DNA of 64,000 nt from an uncultured Clostridium sp. (GTDB lineage Bacteria; Bacillota; Clostridia; Clostridiales; Clostridiaceae). The stretch covers positions 62,001-126,000 of the forward strand of contig URKQ01000003.1 in assembly GCA_900548455.1 (NCBI GenBank), written 5' to 3'. The notes under the pieces were generated by a model. It saw only the letters and a program-made list of their open reading frames with translations. It did no database searches and was not told the origin of the DNA. The position numbers and the translations under genes are program-made. This document shows positions 44,223-52,770 of this stretch, piece by piece. Every line of letters starts with the position of its first letter. Positions within the stretch are counted from its first letter, which is position 1.

Positions 44223-44648
44223 ATGAATTATAATCAATCATATGGTTGTGATATTTTATCTATTATATTATTATTCATATCCGCCATATTAAACCTATTT
44301 TCTCCTTATATAATAAAACTTTTATCTATAGTTATACTATTTTTAGCCGTGTATAGATGCTTTTCACATAACAATGTTAAGAGAAGAGCCGAGCTTCAAA
44401 AATACTACATTTATATGAATAAGTTATTGGGTAAATTCAACAAACAGATCACTTCTAATTACAACACTTTCCATATCAGTGATTTAGCACCTACATTCAA
44501 CTCTTTGAAGTACAAAGCCTCTCAGAGAATTAAATACAAAATTGTTAAGTGCCCACAGTGTAATCAAAAGTTAAGACTTCCTCGAAGAAAAGGAAAAATA
44601 ACTGTTACTTGTAAAAAATGCAAATCAGAATTTAAAATGAGAACATAA
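44223..44648 (+). CDS. Membrane protein with C-terminal zinc ribbon, unknown function
   Basis: 141 residues. Two membrane segments (about 8-45) are followed by a basic stretch, then KCPQCNQKLRLPRRKGKITVTC (about 108-129) and CKKCKSEF. The four cysteines in two CxxC pairs form a rubredoxin-like zinc ribbon, as in many small Firmicute membrane proteins. A GAGGTG site precedes ATG. It is monocistronic and ends at a strong terminator. The role is unknown; the ribbon could bind protein or nucleic acid at the membrane. Confidence 0.78.
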   Translation: MNYNQSYGCDILSIILLFISAILNLFSPYIIKLLSIVILFLAVYRCFSHNNVKRRAELQKYYIYMNKLLGKFNKQITSNYNTFHISDLAPTFNSLKYKASQRIKYKIVKCPQCNQKLRLPRRKGKITVTCKKCKSEFKMRT

Positions 44649-44679
44649 ATACAAACCCAATATTTTATTATCTGTTAAA

Positions 44680-44713
44680 AAGGATTATTCAATAAAAATG
44701 TTGAATAATCCTT
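44680..44713 (+). terminator. Terminator after zinc-ribbon gene
   Basis: AAGGATTATTCAA/TTGAATAATCCTT is a 13-bp stem followed by ATTTTTT. Confidence 0.9.
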
Positions 44714-44917
44714 ATTTTTTACACCTTATTATCAAAAAATTAAACTCTACTTAAAAAATTTGTTGATTTTTTGTTTGAAACTGTATAATATATAAATAAT
44801 ATAATAAATTATTCGTGATTTTTGTTTTATTATGTCTCATGCATTTTTAGCATGAAATATAACTTTTATTATATTTTAAAAAATAGGATAAAAAATTAAT
44901 TAGCGAGGGGATGAATT

Positions 44918-46309
44918 ATGGAAATATTAAGTAAACTAGTAGATAATATTAACACTTTTATGTGGTCATATGTTTTAATTGTGTTACTAATAGGTGCAGG
45001 TGTCTATTTTTCCTTTAGAACTAAATTTGTTCAGTTTAGATACTTAAAGGAAATGTTCAAATTATTAAAACCAAGTAACAAAAGCTCTGAAGATGGTGTA
45101 TCTTCTTTTCAAGCATTTTGCATAAGTACTGCATCAAGAGTTGGAACGGGAAATATTGCAGGTGTTGCTATGGCTGTTGCAGCCGGTGGACCCGGAGCAG
45201 TATTTTGGATGTGGCTTATAGCTTTAATTGGTGGCGCATCAAGCTTTGTAGAAAGTACATTAGCTCAAATATATAAAACAAAAGATAGTGATGGAAACTA
45301 TCTTGGTGGTCCAGCTTACTATATTGAAAAAGGCCTTGGTAAAAGATGGCTTGGAGTTGTTTTTGCAATACTAACCACAGTTTGTTTCGGCTTAGTATTT
45401 AATGCTGCTCAATCTAACACAACTACTCTTGCTTTTACTAATGCAATTGGAATAAGCCCTATTGCAATGGGTATTATTCTCTCAATACTTACAGCCTTAG
45501 TAATATTCGGTGGAGTACAAAGAATTGCTAAAGTTTCTGAAGTTATAGTGCCAATCTTTGCTACAGCATATATATTAGTAGCAATTATAGTAATAATCCT
45601 TAATATAACATCAATTCCACAAATATTTAAATTAATATTTGAAAATGCATTTGGAATACAACAATTTGCAGCTGGTGGTCTTGGATTTACAGTTATGCAA
45701 GGTATAAAAAGAGGATTGTTCTCTAACGAAGCTGGTATGGGAAGTGCTCCTAATGCTGCAGCTACAGCTACAGTTTCCCATCCAGTAAAACAAGGATTAA
45801 CTCAAACTTTGGGAGTATTTACAGATACAATTGTAATTTGTACTTGTACTGCTTTTATAGTTCTAATCTCTGGAGAATACGCTGGTACATCTTTAACTGG
45901 AATAGAACTTACTCAAGCTGCACTAACTTCTCAAATAGGATCAATGGGCAAATACTTTTTAGCAATCTGTACATTTTTATTTGCCTTTAGTTCAATTGTT
46001 GGTAATTATTATTACGGACAATCTAACATAGAATTTATAACTAAAAGCAAAATAATACTTAATATATTTAGGATTTTTGTAGTTATAACTGTATTTGCGG
46101 GCTCCCTAGCATCAATTAAAATTGTTTGGGATTTAGCAGACCTATTTATGGCACTTATGGCCATAATAAATCTAATTGCAATTATGTTCCTTGGAAAATA
46201 TGCTTTTGCAGCCCTTGATGATTATAGCAAGCAACAAAAATCAGGAAAAGATCCTATATTCAAGGCTTCCTCTATTAAAGGACTAGAAAACACAGACGCA
46301 TGGGAATAA
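44918..46309 (+). CDS. Alanine/glycine:cation symporter (AGCS family)
   Basis: 463 residues, about eleven membrane segments. GVSSFQAFCISTASRVGTGNIAGVAMA-type and GLFSNEAGMGSAPNAAAT motifs mark the AGCS (sodium:alanine symporter) family. It imports alanine or glycine with sodium. A GAGGGGATGAATT site precedes ATG. It is monocistronic with a strong terminator. I looked for a glycine riboswitch in the 270-bp leader and found none. Confidence 0.93.
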   Translation: MEILSKLVDNINTFMWSYVLIVLLIGAGVYFSFRTKFVQFRYLKEMFKLLKPSNKSSEDGVSSFQAFCISTASRVGTGNIAGVAMAVAAGGPGAVFWMWLIALIGGASSFVESTLAQIYKTKDSDGNYLGGPAYYIEKGLGKRWLGVVFAILTTVCFGLVFNAAQSNTTTLAFTNAIGISPIAMGIILSILTALVIFGGVQRIAKVSEVIVPIFATAYILVAIIVIILNITSIPQIFKLIFENAFGIQQFAAGGLGFTVMQGIKRGLFSNEAGMGSAPNAAATATVSHPVKQGLTQTLGVFTDTIVICTCTAFIVLISGEYAGTSLTGIELTQAALTSQIGSMGKYFLAICTFLFAFSSIVGNYYYGQSNIEFITKSKIILNIFRIFVVITVFAGSLASIKIVWDLADLFMALMAIINLIAIMFLGKYAFAALDDYSKQQKSGKDPIFKASSIKGLENTDAWE

Positions 46310-46312
46310 CAA

Positions 46313-46347
46313 AAAGCTGCTGTAACTTATCAAGTTACAGCAGCTTT
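46313..46347. terminator. Bidirectional terminator
   Basis: AAAGCTGCTGTAACTT/AAGTTACAGCAGCTTT is a 16-bp perfect stem. It lies between the converging symporter and folT genes. Confidence 0.9.
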
Positions 46348-46362
46348 TTTAACTATATAAAA

Positions 46363-46914
46363 TCATCTTATTTTAACTTTTTCAGTAGCTTTTAATAAAA
46401 AATACAAAATTATAGTTTCAATAGGTAATAATATAATATTTTTAAATATCCTAGTAGAAACGTAAAAAACGAATCCCTTTCCATAAAGAATTGAGAGCCA
46501 TATAGGAGTAAGTATTATATTGACTATAAAAACTACTAAAAATCTACATAAAAAAACTCTCTTTATGGTAACAGGTTTTTTATACAATATCATTCCTACA
46601 ATAAAACCACTTAAAAACTCATTTAAAGTAAACCCTAAAAAAAATACCCCACTAGGCCTAATTAAATACTTTAAAATATCTGCAATTATTCCTACACACC
46701 CTGTTGCAATGGGCCCATAATATAACCCACATATTCCAACCACTAGAAATGCAAATCCAATTCTTAAATTAGGGCCTATTTCTATAAATAAAGTTCCTAT
46801 AACAATATTCATAGCTACTAATAACCCTAGTGCTGTAATAGATTTAGTTTGCTTTAACTCTAGTGCCGACTCCTTTAATAACTTAATTTGGCTTCGTATT
46901 ATCCCATTAATCAT
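46363..46914 (-). CDS. folT: Folate ECF transporter S component
   Basis: 183 residues with six membrane segments. SITALGLLVAMNIVIGTLF, LRIGFAFLVVGICGLYYGPIATGCVGIIADILKYL and FTLNEFLSGFIVG are typical of FolT. It binds folate and docks to the shared EcfAA'T energising module, which is not in the window. A tetrahydrofolate riboswitch with a ribosome-site sequestering platform lies directly upstream, which supports both the substrate and its repression by folate sufficiency. The ribosome site is AAAGGAGG, 8 nt before ATG. Confidence 0.95.
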   Translation of the reverse strand: MINGIIRSQIKLLKESALELKQTKSITALGLLVAMNIVIGTLFIEIGPNLRIGFAFLVVGICGLYYGPIATGCVGIIADILKYLIRPSGVFFLGFTLNEFLSGFIVGMILYKKPVTIKRVFLCRFLVVFIVNIILTPIWLSILYGKGFVFYVSTRIFKNIILLPIETIILYFLLKATEKVKIR

Positions 46915-46920
46915 AAAAAT

Positions 46921-47068
46921 ACCTCCTTTTTTTGTTAGCTACATAAAAAGGAGTATTTCCTATTATATGTAGCAGTGGGAATCAAGACAAGTATCGCAAG
47001 GTTCCTTTTCGTCTGATGACAACTCCCTGTTCACTCAGCACTTAACGCACAAGTCTTTACTCTGCTAC
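46921..47068 (-). promoter_or_regulatory. Tetrahydrofolate (THF) riboswitch with translational expression platform
   Basis: On the minus strand the aptamer spans 47068-46969, with GTAGCAG/CTGCTAC as its closing stem. It contains the THF-class landmarks GTGCGTTAAGTGC and GATTCCCACTGCTAC. Downstream, ATACTCCTTTTT can pair with AAAAAGGAGGTAT and bury the ribosome site. The alternative GCTACAT/ATGTAGC stem plus AGGA/TCCT competes with both, leaving the site open without ligand. This gives folate-dependent repression of folT translation. Confidence 0.9.
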
Positions 47069-47104
47069 TTACAATTATATTACCATTTTACATTTATATC
47101 AATC

Positions 47105-48082
47105 TCATAATGTTCTTATACTTATCTCTCCTGAATGAAGTTTTTTTACCTCTCCATCTTTACACCTTATTATTAACTGCCCTTTTCTATCAATATCTAT
47201 AGCCGTTGCAATAAAATCATTATCCTTTTCCTTAACAATTATATCTTTCCCAATAACCATAGATTTTTCTTTATATTCTTCCATAAAATTATCAACATCA
47301 ATAGGATTTATTAAAGCCATAACTTCATTTATTATTTCTCCAATTAGTCTATTTCTTGTAATCTCATCTGGCCTTTCTTCAAAAATAGACGTAGCAATTT
47401 CCTTTAGGTCTTCCGGGAAACTATTTAACGGTGTATTAAAATTAATACCTATCCCTATAATAACCCAATCTATTTTTCCACTTTCAAAATTAGTAGCTGC
47501 TTCTGTTAAAATGCCTGCTACCTTTCTATCCTTTATAAAAATATCATTAACCCATTTAATAGTGGTTTTAATTCCTGTAACTTTTTGAATTGCTCTTGAT
47601 ACAGCTACTGAAGTAGCTGTAGTAATAAGCGTTGCATCTTCCAAATTAATATCTGGATGAATTAACATGCTCATATATATACCAGTTTTCTCAGGTGAGA
47701 AAAACTTTCTTCCTAACCTTCCTCTTCCTAAAGTCTGCTCCTCAGAAACAATAATTGAATCATTATTAGGTTCTTTTAGTGCAATTTCTTTAGCAACTTT
47801 ATTTGTAGATTCTACACTTTTATATACATGAAAATTAGTTTTCTTATATGTATCCTTTAAATAAGGTAATATTCCTTCCTTTGAAATTACATCTGTATCT
47901 TTAGATAAGCAATACCCCTTGTTTGATATTGCCTCAATATTGTATCCTTCTTTTTTTAACTGATTGATGGCCTTCCATACACTTGCTCTTGAAACGTTTA
48001 ATTCCTTTGCTAAAATTTCTCCTGAAAAAAAAACTTCCCTGTTTTCTTCTAGTTTCTTTAAAACTTCAATTTTAACACTCAT
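47105..48082 (-). CDS. birA: Bifunctional biotin-protein ligase / biotin operon repressor
   Basis: 325 residues. An N-terminal winged helix (about 1-62; SRASVWKAINQLKKEGY) precedes the ligase core with EQTLGRGRLGRKFFSPEKTGIY and KWVNDIFIKDRKVAGILTE. A C-terminal SH3-like cap follows. It makes biotinyl-AMP, attaches biotin to carboxylases and represses biotin genes. The start is ATG 48082, with TAGGAGGAAAT before it. It is monocistronic; a small repeat element lies 20 bp upstream. Confidence 0.95.
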   Translation of the reverse strand: MSVKIEVLKKLEENREVFFSGEILAKELNVSRASVWKAINQLKKEGYNIEAISNKGYCLSKDTDVISKEGILPYLKDTYKKTNFHVYKSVESTNKVAKEIALKEPNNDSIIVSEEQTLGRGRLGRKFFSPEKTGIYMSMLIHPDINLEDATLITTATSVAVSRAIQKVTGIKTTIKWVNDIFIKDRKVAGILTEAATNFESGKIDWVIIGIGINFNTPLNSFPEDLKEIATSIFEERPDEITRNRLIGEIINEVMALINPIDVDNFMEEYKEKSMVIGKDIIVKEKDNDFIATAIDIDRKGQLIIRCKDGEVKKLHSGEISIRTL

Positions 48083-48101
48083 ATTTCCTCCTAATTATTT
48101 A

Positions 48102-48174
48102 GGCTATGCACAATCTATAAAATTACGGTTTAGCATAACTTATATATTCTGTACCTCTATTTTACTACAGAGCC
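48102..48174. repeat. 73-bp copy of the MITE-like element's right half
   Basis: It begins GGCTATGCACAA and ends TTTTACTACAGAGCC, closely matching about 14648-14720. It is flanked by ATTATTTA (48094-48101) and CTTATTTA (48175-48182), which match at 7 of 8 positions, so it may be an independent short insertion rather than a fragment. It lies in the birA promoter region. Confidence 0.6.
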
Positions 48175-48367
48175 CTTATTTATATATACATTACAATTTA
48201 GTAAAGTCAATATCTTCATCCCATCTTATAAACGTGTTTATAATTGAATTTATCAATATATAATAACTTAACTATGATTATAACAAATAATAGTCAAATT
48301 AGTATTTATTTTTATATTATTTAGTACTATAATTATATTGTAACATTTTTACAATCTCTTATTCTAT

Positions 48368-48442
48368 AGGGATGTCGCCAAGCGGTAAGGCACTGGACTC
48401 TGACTCCTGTATCCGTAGGTTCGAATCCTATCATCCCTGCCA
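48368..48442 (+). tRNA. tRNA-Gln (anticodon CTG), CCA encoded
   Basis: 75 nt. The acceptor stem AGGGATG/CATCCCT is perfect. The D arm is GCC/GGC. The anticodon stem CTGGA/TCCTG has one T-T mismatch. The anticodon CTG is at 48400-48402. The T arm GTAGG/CCTAT encloses TTCGAAT, and G-CCA ends the molecule. It would read CAG, the minor Gln codon of an AT-rich genome. A terminator follows at 48455-48486. Confidence 0.95.
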
Positions 48443-48454
48443 CAAAACATAAAA

Positions 48455-48486
48455 AAAGATTTTAGATGTAATTTCTAAAATCTTTT
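48455..48486 (+). terminator. Terminator after tRNA-Gln
   Basis: AAAAGATTTTAGA/TCTAAAATCTTTT is a 13-bp stem followed by a T tract. Confidence 0.88.
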
Positions 48487-48558
48487 TTGTTTTCATTATA
48501 TTAACACAAACATTTTTTTTTAATATACTGTATATATAATCCTATATGAGGTTTAGTT

Positions 48559-49578
48559 ATGAATATGCCACCATGTATCCCAATATATATTAATACATCA
48601 ATGCTTCAAGACTTAAGTACACTTTTATTAGATGGATATTATAACAATAAAGTATGTAGAACAAGTTATGATAATTATATTCTAGGTAGACTGCAAGATC
48701 TTTGTAGACGTCAAAACACCGATGATATAAAAACTTCTCCAGTACCTCTTAATAATCTTTCGAGGCCTCCTTCTATTAATAGTCCATATAGTCCAAGAGG
48801 ACCTCAAATTGATCAAACCATAGCTAAGGATTTACGTAATCTAAATTTATCCTTAACCTTTGATGAAGCATTTCTAAATTATGATGAGTTTTTAAAATTA
48901 TTTGATACTCGAAGCGCAACTTTTTCTGAAGTTACTACAACTAAAAACAATACTCTATCCCAACTTAATACTGCCATAATTGAATGTTTAAAATCACAAG
49001 ATAACCTTAAGTATATTAACCAATGCAATGAATCTTTTACAAATGTGGAAGTAGGGGATTTTATAGAATTTCAAGGTAGTCTTGACATCAATGCAATTGC
49101 AAATTATATAAATAATCTTATAAGCATTCTCAACAATTATGATACTAATTTTTTAGATAAAACCTTTGATAATAAATCCATAGGCCCCTTAACATATACC
49201 ATAATAGTTAATTTGTTAACTACCATGGAGAATAAATTAACTAATGGAAACACTAGTGATATCCTTGCTTTCATAAATAATAAAATGATTTCCCTAACAT
49301 TAGTTAAATCCTACTATAACAACATTGGTTATATCTTCGATAGTAATAACTGTAACTGCAAGATTATTGGTAAAGTTACTAAAACATGTTTTAAAAATGA
49401 TGATACAATAAACTTATTTGACAAAACTGGATTACCGGAATACTATTCCAATCTATTAATTTCGTTTTTACCGTATTTAAATGTTCTAAATAATAATGGA
49501 TATCTAGTTCCCTTAAATTTTATTTATAAGTTACCTCCTCCGTCACTACAGATAATTCCACTATCAATTTTAATATAA
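48559..49578 (+). CDS. Uncharacterised 339-aa protein (resembles DUF6414-type proteins)
   Basis: 339 residues starting MNMPPCIPIYINTSMLQDLS. The middle (about 155-180) has EVGDFIEFQGSLDINAI, and the end has KTCFKNDDTINLFDKTGLPEY...PPPSLQIIPLSILI. From memory this pattern matches a family called DUF6414, whose function I cannot state; treat the name as tentative. There is no signal peptide or membrane segment, and it is unusually rich in Asn, Ile and Thr. It is transcribed alone from just past tRNA-Gln to a strong terminator. Its position beside a tRNA and its isolation are compatible with acquired DNA, but no integrase or att repeat is visible. Confidence 0.7.
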   Translation: MNMPPCIPIYINTSMLQDLSTLLLDGYYNNKVCRTSYDNYILGRLQDLCRRQNTDDIKTSPVPLNNLSRPPSINSPYSPRGPQIDQTIAKDLRNLNLSLTFDEAFLNYDEFLKLFDTRSATFSEVTTTKNNTLSQLNTAIIECLKSQDNLKYINQCNESFTNVEVGDFIEFQGSLDINAIANYINNLISILNNYDTNFLDKTFDNKSIGPLTYTIIVNLLTTMENKLTNGNTSDILAFINNKMISLTLVKSYYNNIGYIFDSNNCNCKIIGKVTKTCFKNDDTINLFDKTGLPEYYSNLLISFLPYLNVLNNNGYLVPLNFIYKLPPPSLQIIPLSILI

Positions 49579-49580
49579 AT

Positions 49581-49611
49581 AAGACCTACTTCAAAATTTG
49601 AAATAGGTCTT
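49581..49611 (+). terminator. Terminator after the 339-aa gene
   Basis: AAGACCTA.TTCAAA/TTTGAA.TAGGTCTT is a nearly perfect stem followed by T. It can serve both converging genes. Confidence 0.88.
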
Positions 49612-49638
49612 TTTTAAAGTAGACGGGGATTATTCGAT

Positions 49639-49833
49639 CTACCTATAAAACAAGAACAATATTAATAGAGCAATTCCTCCAAACATTAATAGTAATGCTG
49701 GTAAAAATACTGTCCCACCTGCAATTACCAAGGCTAAAAAATCATTTTTTTCCAGCCTTAAGTTTCCTACCATATCTTTATTTAATTCTTTTTTACCAAA
49801 TGCTTGCTTAAATACAATACCCGGTTTAATCAC
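49639..49833 (-). CDS. Small membrane protein downstream of oppF, 64 aa
   Basis: 64 residues. A charged N-terminal half (MIKPGIVFKQAFGKKELNKD) precedes one or two hydrophobic segments (about 31-62). The ribosome site AAAGGGAGC precedes ATG, and the gene begins 19 bp past the oppF stop, so it is probably the last gene of the opp operon. Small membrane proteins are often found behind oligopeptide importers in clostridia, but I know no function. Confidence 0.7.
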   Translation of the reverse strand: MIKPGIVFKQAFGKKELNKDMVGNLRLEKNDFLALVIAGGTVFLPALLLMFGGIALLILFLFYR

Positions 49834-49852
49834 TCTATCAGCTCCCTTTTCT

Positions 49853-50830
49853 TTAAATTAAATGACAGGCACAAAAATGTCCTTTTTCAATTTCCTTTGT
49901 GACTGGATTTTCTTCCTTACATATCTTCATTGCATATGGACATCTAGTATGAAACTTACATCCTGATGGTGTTTGAACATTACTTGGTATTTCTCCTTGT
50001 ATAATATTCATTTCAGAAATTCTATCAGGATTTGGAACTGGTATAGCTGCTAGTAATGCCTTTGTATATGGATGCACTGGATTCTTATACAAAGTTTCCT
50101 TATCTGCTAATTCTACAATTGAGCCTAAATACATTACACCAACTCTATCACTAATGTGTTTTACAACACTTAAATCATGAGATATAAACAAATATGATAA
50201 TCCCATCTTTTTTTGTAAATCCATCATTAGGTTAAGAATTTGAGACTGAATAGATACATCCAGTGCTGATACTGGTTCATCACATACAACAAACTTAGGT
50301 TCTAAGGCTAAGGCTCTAGCAATACCTATACGTTGCCTTTGTCCTCCTGAAAATTGATGTGGATATCTGTATATATGATATGGTGATAGACCACACTGCT
50401 CAATTATTTCCTCTACTCTCTTATTAAGGTCATCACCTTTTTTATATAACTTATGCTCAACTAATGCTTCACTTACTATAGAAAAAACATTCATTCTTGG
50501 ATTAAGTGAACTATATGGGTCCTGAAAGATAATCTGCATCTCTCTCCTTAAAGGTTTCATTGCTTTTTCTTTGTATTTAACTATATTTTGACCCTTATAT
50601 ATTATTTCTCCACTTGTTGGTTCATATAGTTTTAAAATAGTTCTACCCAGAGTGGATTTACCACACCCTGACTCTCCTACTAACCCTAAAGTTTCACCTT
50701 CATAAATATCAAAGGAAACATTATCTACAGCCTTAACAAATTGCTTTGGAGCAGACATTGACTTTTTCTTTACTGAAAAATACTTTTTTAAGTCTTTTAT
50801 TTCAACAATTTTATTTCTTTCTTCTGCCAT
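49853..50830 (-). CDS. oppF: Oligopeptide ABC transporter ATPase OppF
   Basis: 325 residues. Walker A GESGCGKST, signature FSGGQRQRIGIARAL, Walker B FVVCDEPVSALD, switch His in FISHD. The C-terminal oligopeptide-specific extension has FHTRCPYAM and further cysteines, a likely iron-sulfur site as in related importer ATPases. It overlaps the end of oppD by 20 bp and, with it, powers peptide uptake through OppBC. Confidence 0.95.
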   Translation of the reverse strand: MAEERNKIVEIKDLKKYFSVKKKSMSAPKQFVKAVDNVSFDIYEGETLGLVGESGCGKSTLGRTILKLYEPTSGEIIYKGQNIVKYKEKAMKPLRREMQIIFQDPYSSLNPRMNVFSIVSEALVEHKLYKKGDDLNKRVEEIIEQCGLSPYHIYRYPHQFSGGQRQRIGIARALALEPKFVVCDEPVSALDVSIQSQILNLMMDLQKKMGLSYLFISHDLSVVKHISDRVGVMYLGSIVELADKETLYKNPVHPYTKALLAAIPVPNPDRISEMNIIQGEIPSNVQTPSGCKFHTRCPYAMKICKEENPVTKEIEKGHFCACHLI

Positions 50831-51833
50831 GTTTTATTTCCTCCTTTTTATTATGAAGCTCGTCCACCTTGTCAGTGTATAAGAAGCACCTTACTTTATG
50901 CTCATCTCCCAATTCTATTTCAGCAGGCATTTTATGCTTGCATTCTTCTTTTGCAAATTCACATCTTGGAGCAAAATAACAACCTTCAGGTAAATGAAAT
51001 GGGTTTGGAACTACACCTTCTATGGAATATAACCTCTCTTTATCTTCCTCTAAGCTTGGAATGGATGCTAAAAGTCCTTTAGTATAGGGATGTTTCGGAT
51101 TACTAAACAATTCTCTAATAGGTGCAGATTCAACAATTTTACCTGAATACATTACTATAACATCATCTGCCATCTGTGCTATAACTCCTAGATCATGGGT
51201 TATAAGCATAATTGCTGTATTAGTTTTTTCTTTTAAATCATTCATAAGTCTTAAAATTTGTGCTTGAATAGTAACATCTAATGCAGTGGTAGGTTCATCA
51301 GCAATTAAAAGTTTAGGCCTACATGCTAGTGCCATAGCTATCATTACTCTTTGTCTCATTCCTCCACTTAATTGATGTGGATAATCCCTAGCAACTTCCT
51401 CTGGTCTTGGAATCCCTACAAATTCCAGCATATCAATAGCGACTTTTCTAGCCTCTTCCTTTTTTAATCCTTGATGAAGTATTACAGCCTCCATAATTTG
51501 ATCTTCCACTCTAAAAACTGGATTTAAAGAAGTCATTGGTTCTTGGAATATCATAGATATATCGTTACCTCTAATATGCTGTATTTGATCATCAGTCATT
51601 GGTACTATATCATCACTATTAAATTTAATTGTTCCATCCACTATTTTACCAGGCTTATCTATAAGCTTTAAAATTGACATAGATGTAATACTTTTACCAC
51701 ACCCAGATTCTCCAACAATACCTAATGTCCTTCCAGGTTTTACATCAAAAGAAACACCATCCACAGCCCTTACTACACCATTATCTGTATAAAAATATGT
51801 TTTTAAATTTCTTACTTCTAATAAATTCTCCAT
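50811..51833 (-). CDS. oppD: Oligopeptide ABC transporter ATPase OppD
   Basis: 340 residues. Walker A GESGCGKSI, signature LSGGMRQRVMIAMAL, Walker B LLIADEPTTALDVT, switch His in LITHD. The C-terminal CYFAPRCEFAKEECKHK motif again gives four cysteines. It ends in a basic Lys/Arg tail that overlaps the oppF start. Confidence 0.95.
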   Translation of the reverse strand: MENLLEVRNLKTYFYTDNGVVRAVDGVSFDVKPGRTLGIVGESGCGKSITSMSILKLIDKPGKIVDGTIKFNSDDIVPMTDDQIQHIRGNDISMIFQEPMTSLNPVFRVEDQIMEAVILHQGLKKEEARKVAIDMLEFVGIPRPEEVARDYPHQLSGGMRQRVMIAMALACRPKLLIADEPTTALDVTIQAQILRLMNDLKEKTNTAIMLITHDLGVIAQMADDVIVMYSGKIVESAPIRELFSNPKHPYTKGLLASIPSLEEDKERLYSIEGVVPNPFHLPEGCYFAPRCEFAKEECKHKMPAEIELGDEHKVRCFLYTDKVDELHNKKEEIKHGRRKK

Positions 51834-51841
51834 ATCTCCAC

Positions 51842-52759
51842 CTACCTTATCTCTTTTGGATCAAAGGCATCTCTCAATCCTTCACCTAAAAGATTTATAC
51901 TTACAACTGTTAATACAATTAAAATTCCAGGTGGAATCCAAAGCCAAGGCTTTGATGTAAAAACAAAACTGTCTCGTGCTCTTTCAATCATATTTCCCCA
52001 TGTAGGTGTTGGAGGTATTACTCCTAATCCTAAATAGGAAAGCGCTGCTTCAGACATAATAGCTCCAGCCATTCCAAGAGTTGCATTAACTATTATATAT
52101 GATAGTGTATTAGGCAAAAGATGTTTAATTATTTTTGATCTATTAGATATACCTAATGCTTTAGTTGCAACCATGAAATCTTGTTCTCTTAAAGATAATA
52201 TCTGGCCTCTAATTATTCTAGCTAGTCCTGGCCAAGATAAAACAGCCAATATTATCATTACTATAAACATTTTCTGCGAGCTACTAACCTTCCACATGAG
52301 GATAAATGATAATGAAATAACTAAAGGATAAAATGGAAGAGAATAAACAATTTCTGAAAATCTCATAAGAAGATTATCTACTGTGCCACCATAATATCCA
52401 GCAATTCCTCCTACTAAAGCTCCCAATACAACTGTTACACCAGCTGTCATAACACCAATTAACATGGATATTCTACCACCCAAAAAGACTCTCATAAGAA
52501 CATCTCTTCCTTGTTCATCAGTTCCTAGCCAATGAGCACTTGAAGGTGGTTGCAATTTATTAGCTAATTCAAAGTCACCAACTGATTCTGAGAAGAACAT
52601 TGGTACAAATATACACATTAACAAAATGGCAATAAATATAGTTGCCCCAACTATTGCTAGTTTATTCTTTCTAAATCTTTCCCAAGCAACTCTCCATGGT
52701 CCAAGTGATTGTAGATCTTTAACTTCACTAGTCTTTTTAGACTTATTTACTTCTAACAT
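51842..52759 (-). CDS. oppC: Oligopeptide ABC transporter permease OppC
   Basis: 305 residues. An N-terminal OppC_N segment (WERFRKNKLAIVGATIF) is followed by six membrane segments with the EAA-type loop ATKALGISNRSKIIKHLLPNT that contacts the ATPases. HWLGTDEQGRDVLMRV is typical of OppC/DppC. It lies 11 bp after oppB and 9 bp before oppD. Confidence 0.95.
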   Translation of the reverse strand: MLEVNKSKKTSEVKDLQSLGPWRVAWERFRKNKLAIVGATIFIAILLMCIFVPMFFSESVGDFELANKLQPPSSAHWLGTDEQGRDVLMRVFLGGRISMLIGVMTAGVTVVLGALVGGIAGYYGGTVDNLLMRFSEIVYSLPFYPLVISLSFILMWKVSSSQKMFIVMIILAVLSWPGLARIIRGQILSLREQDFMVATKALGISNRSKIIKHLLPNTLSYIIVNATLGMAGAIMSEAALSYLGLGVIPPTPTWGNMIERARDSFVFTSKPWLWIPPGILIVLTVVSINLLGEGLRDAFDPKEIR

Positions 52760-52770
52760 AGCTATTCCCC

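Noticed and set aside
44649..44917. Glycine riboswitch upstream of the alanine/glycine symporter
   Set aside because: No conserved glycine aptamer core could be found in the leader on either strand.
48368..49620. Integrative element at tRNA-Gln
   Set aside because: No duplicated tRNA 3' end, integrase or second att-like sequence is present in the window.
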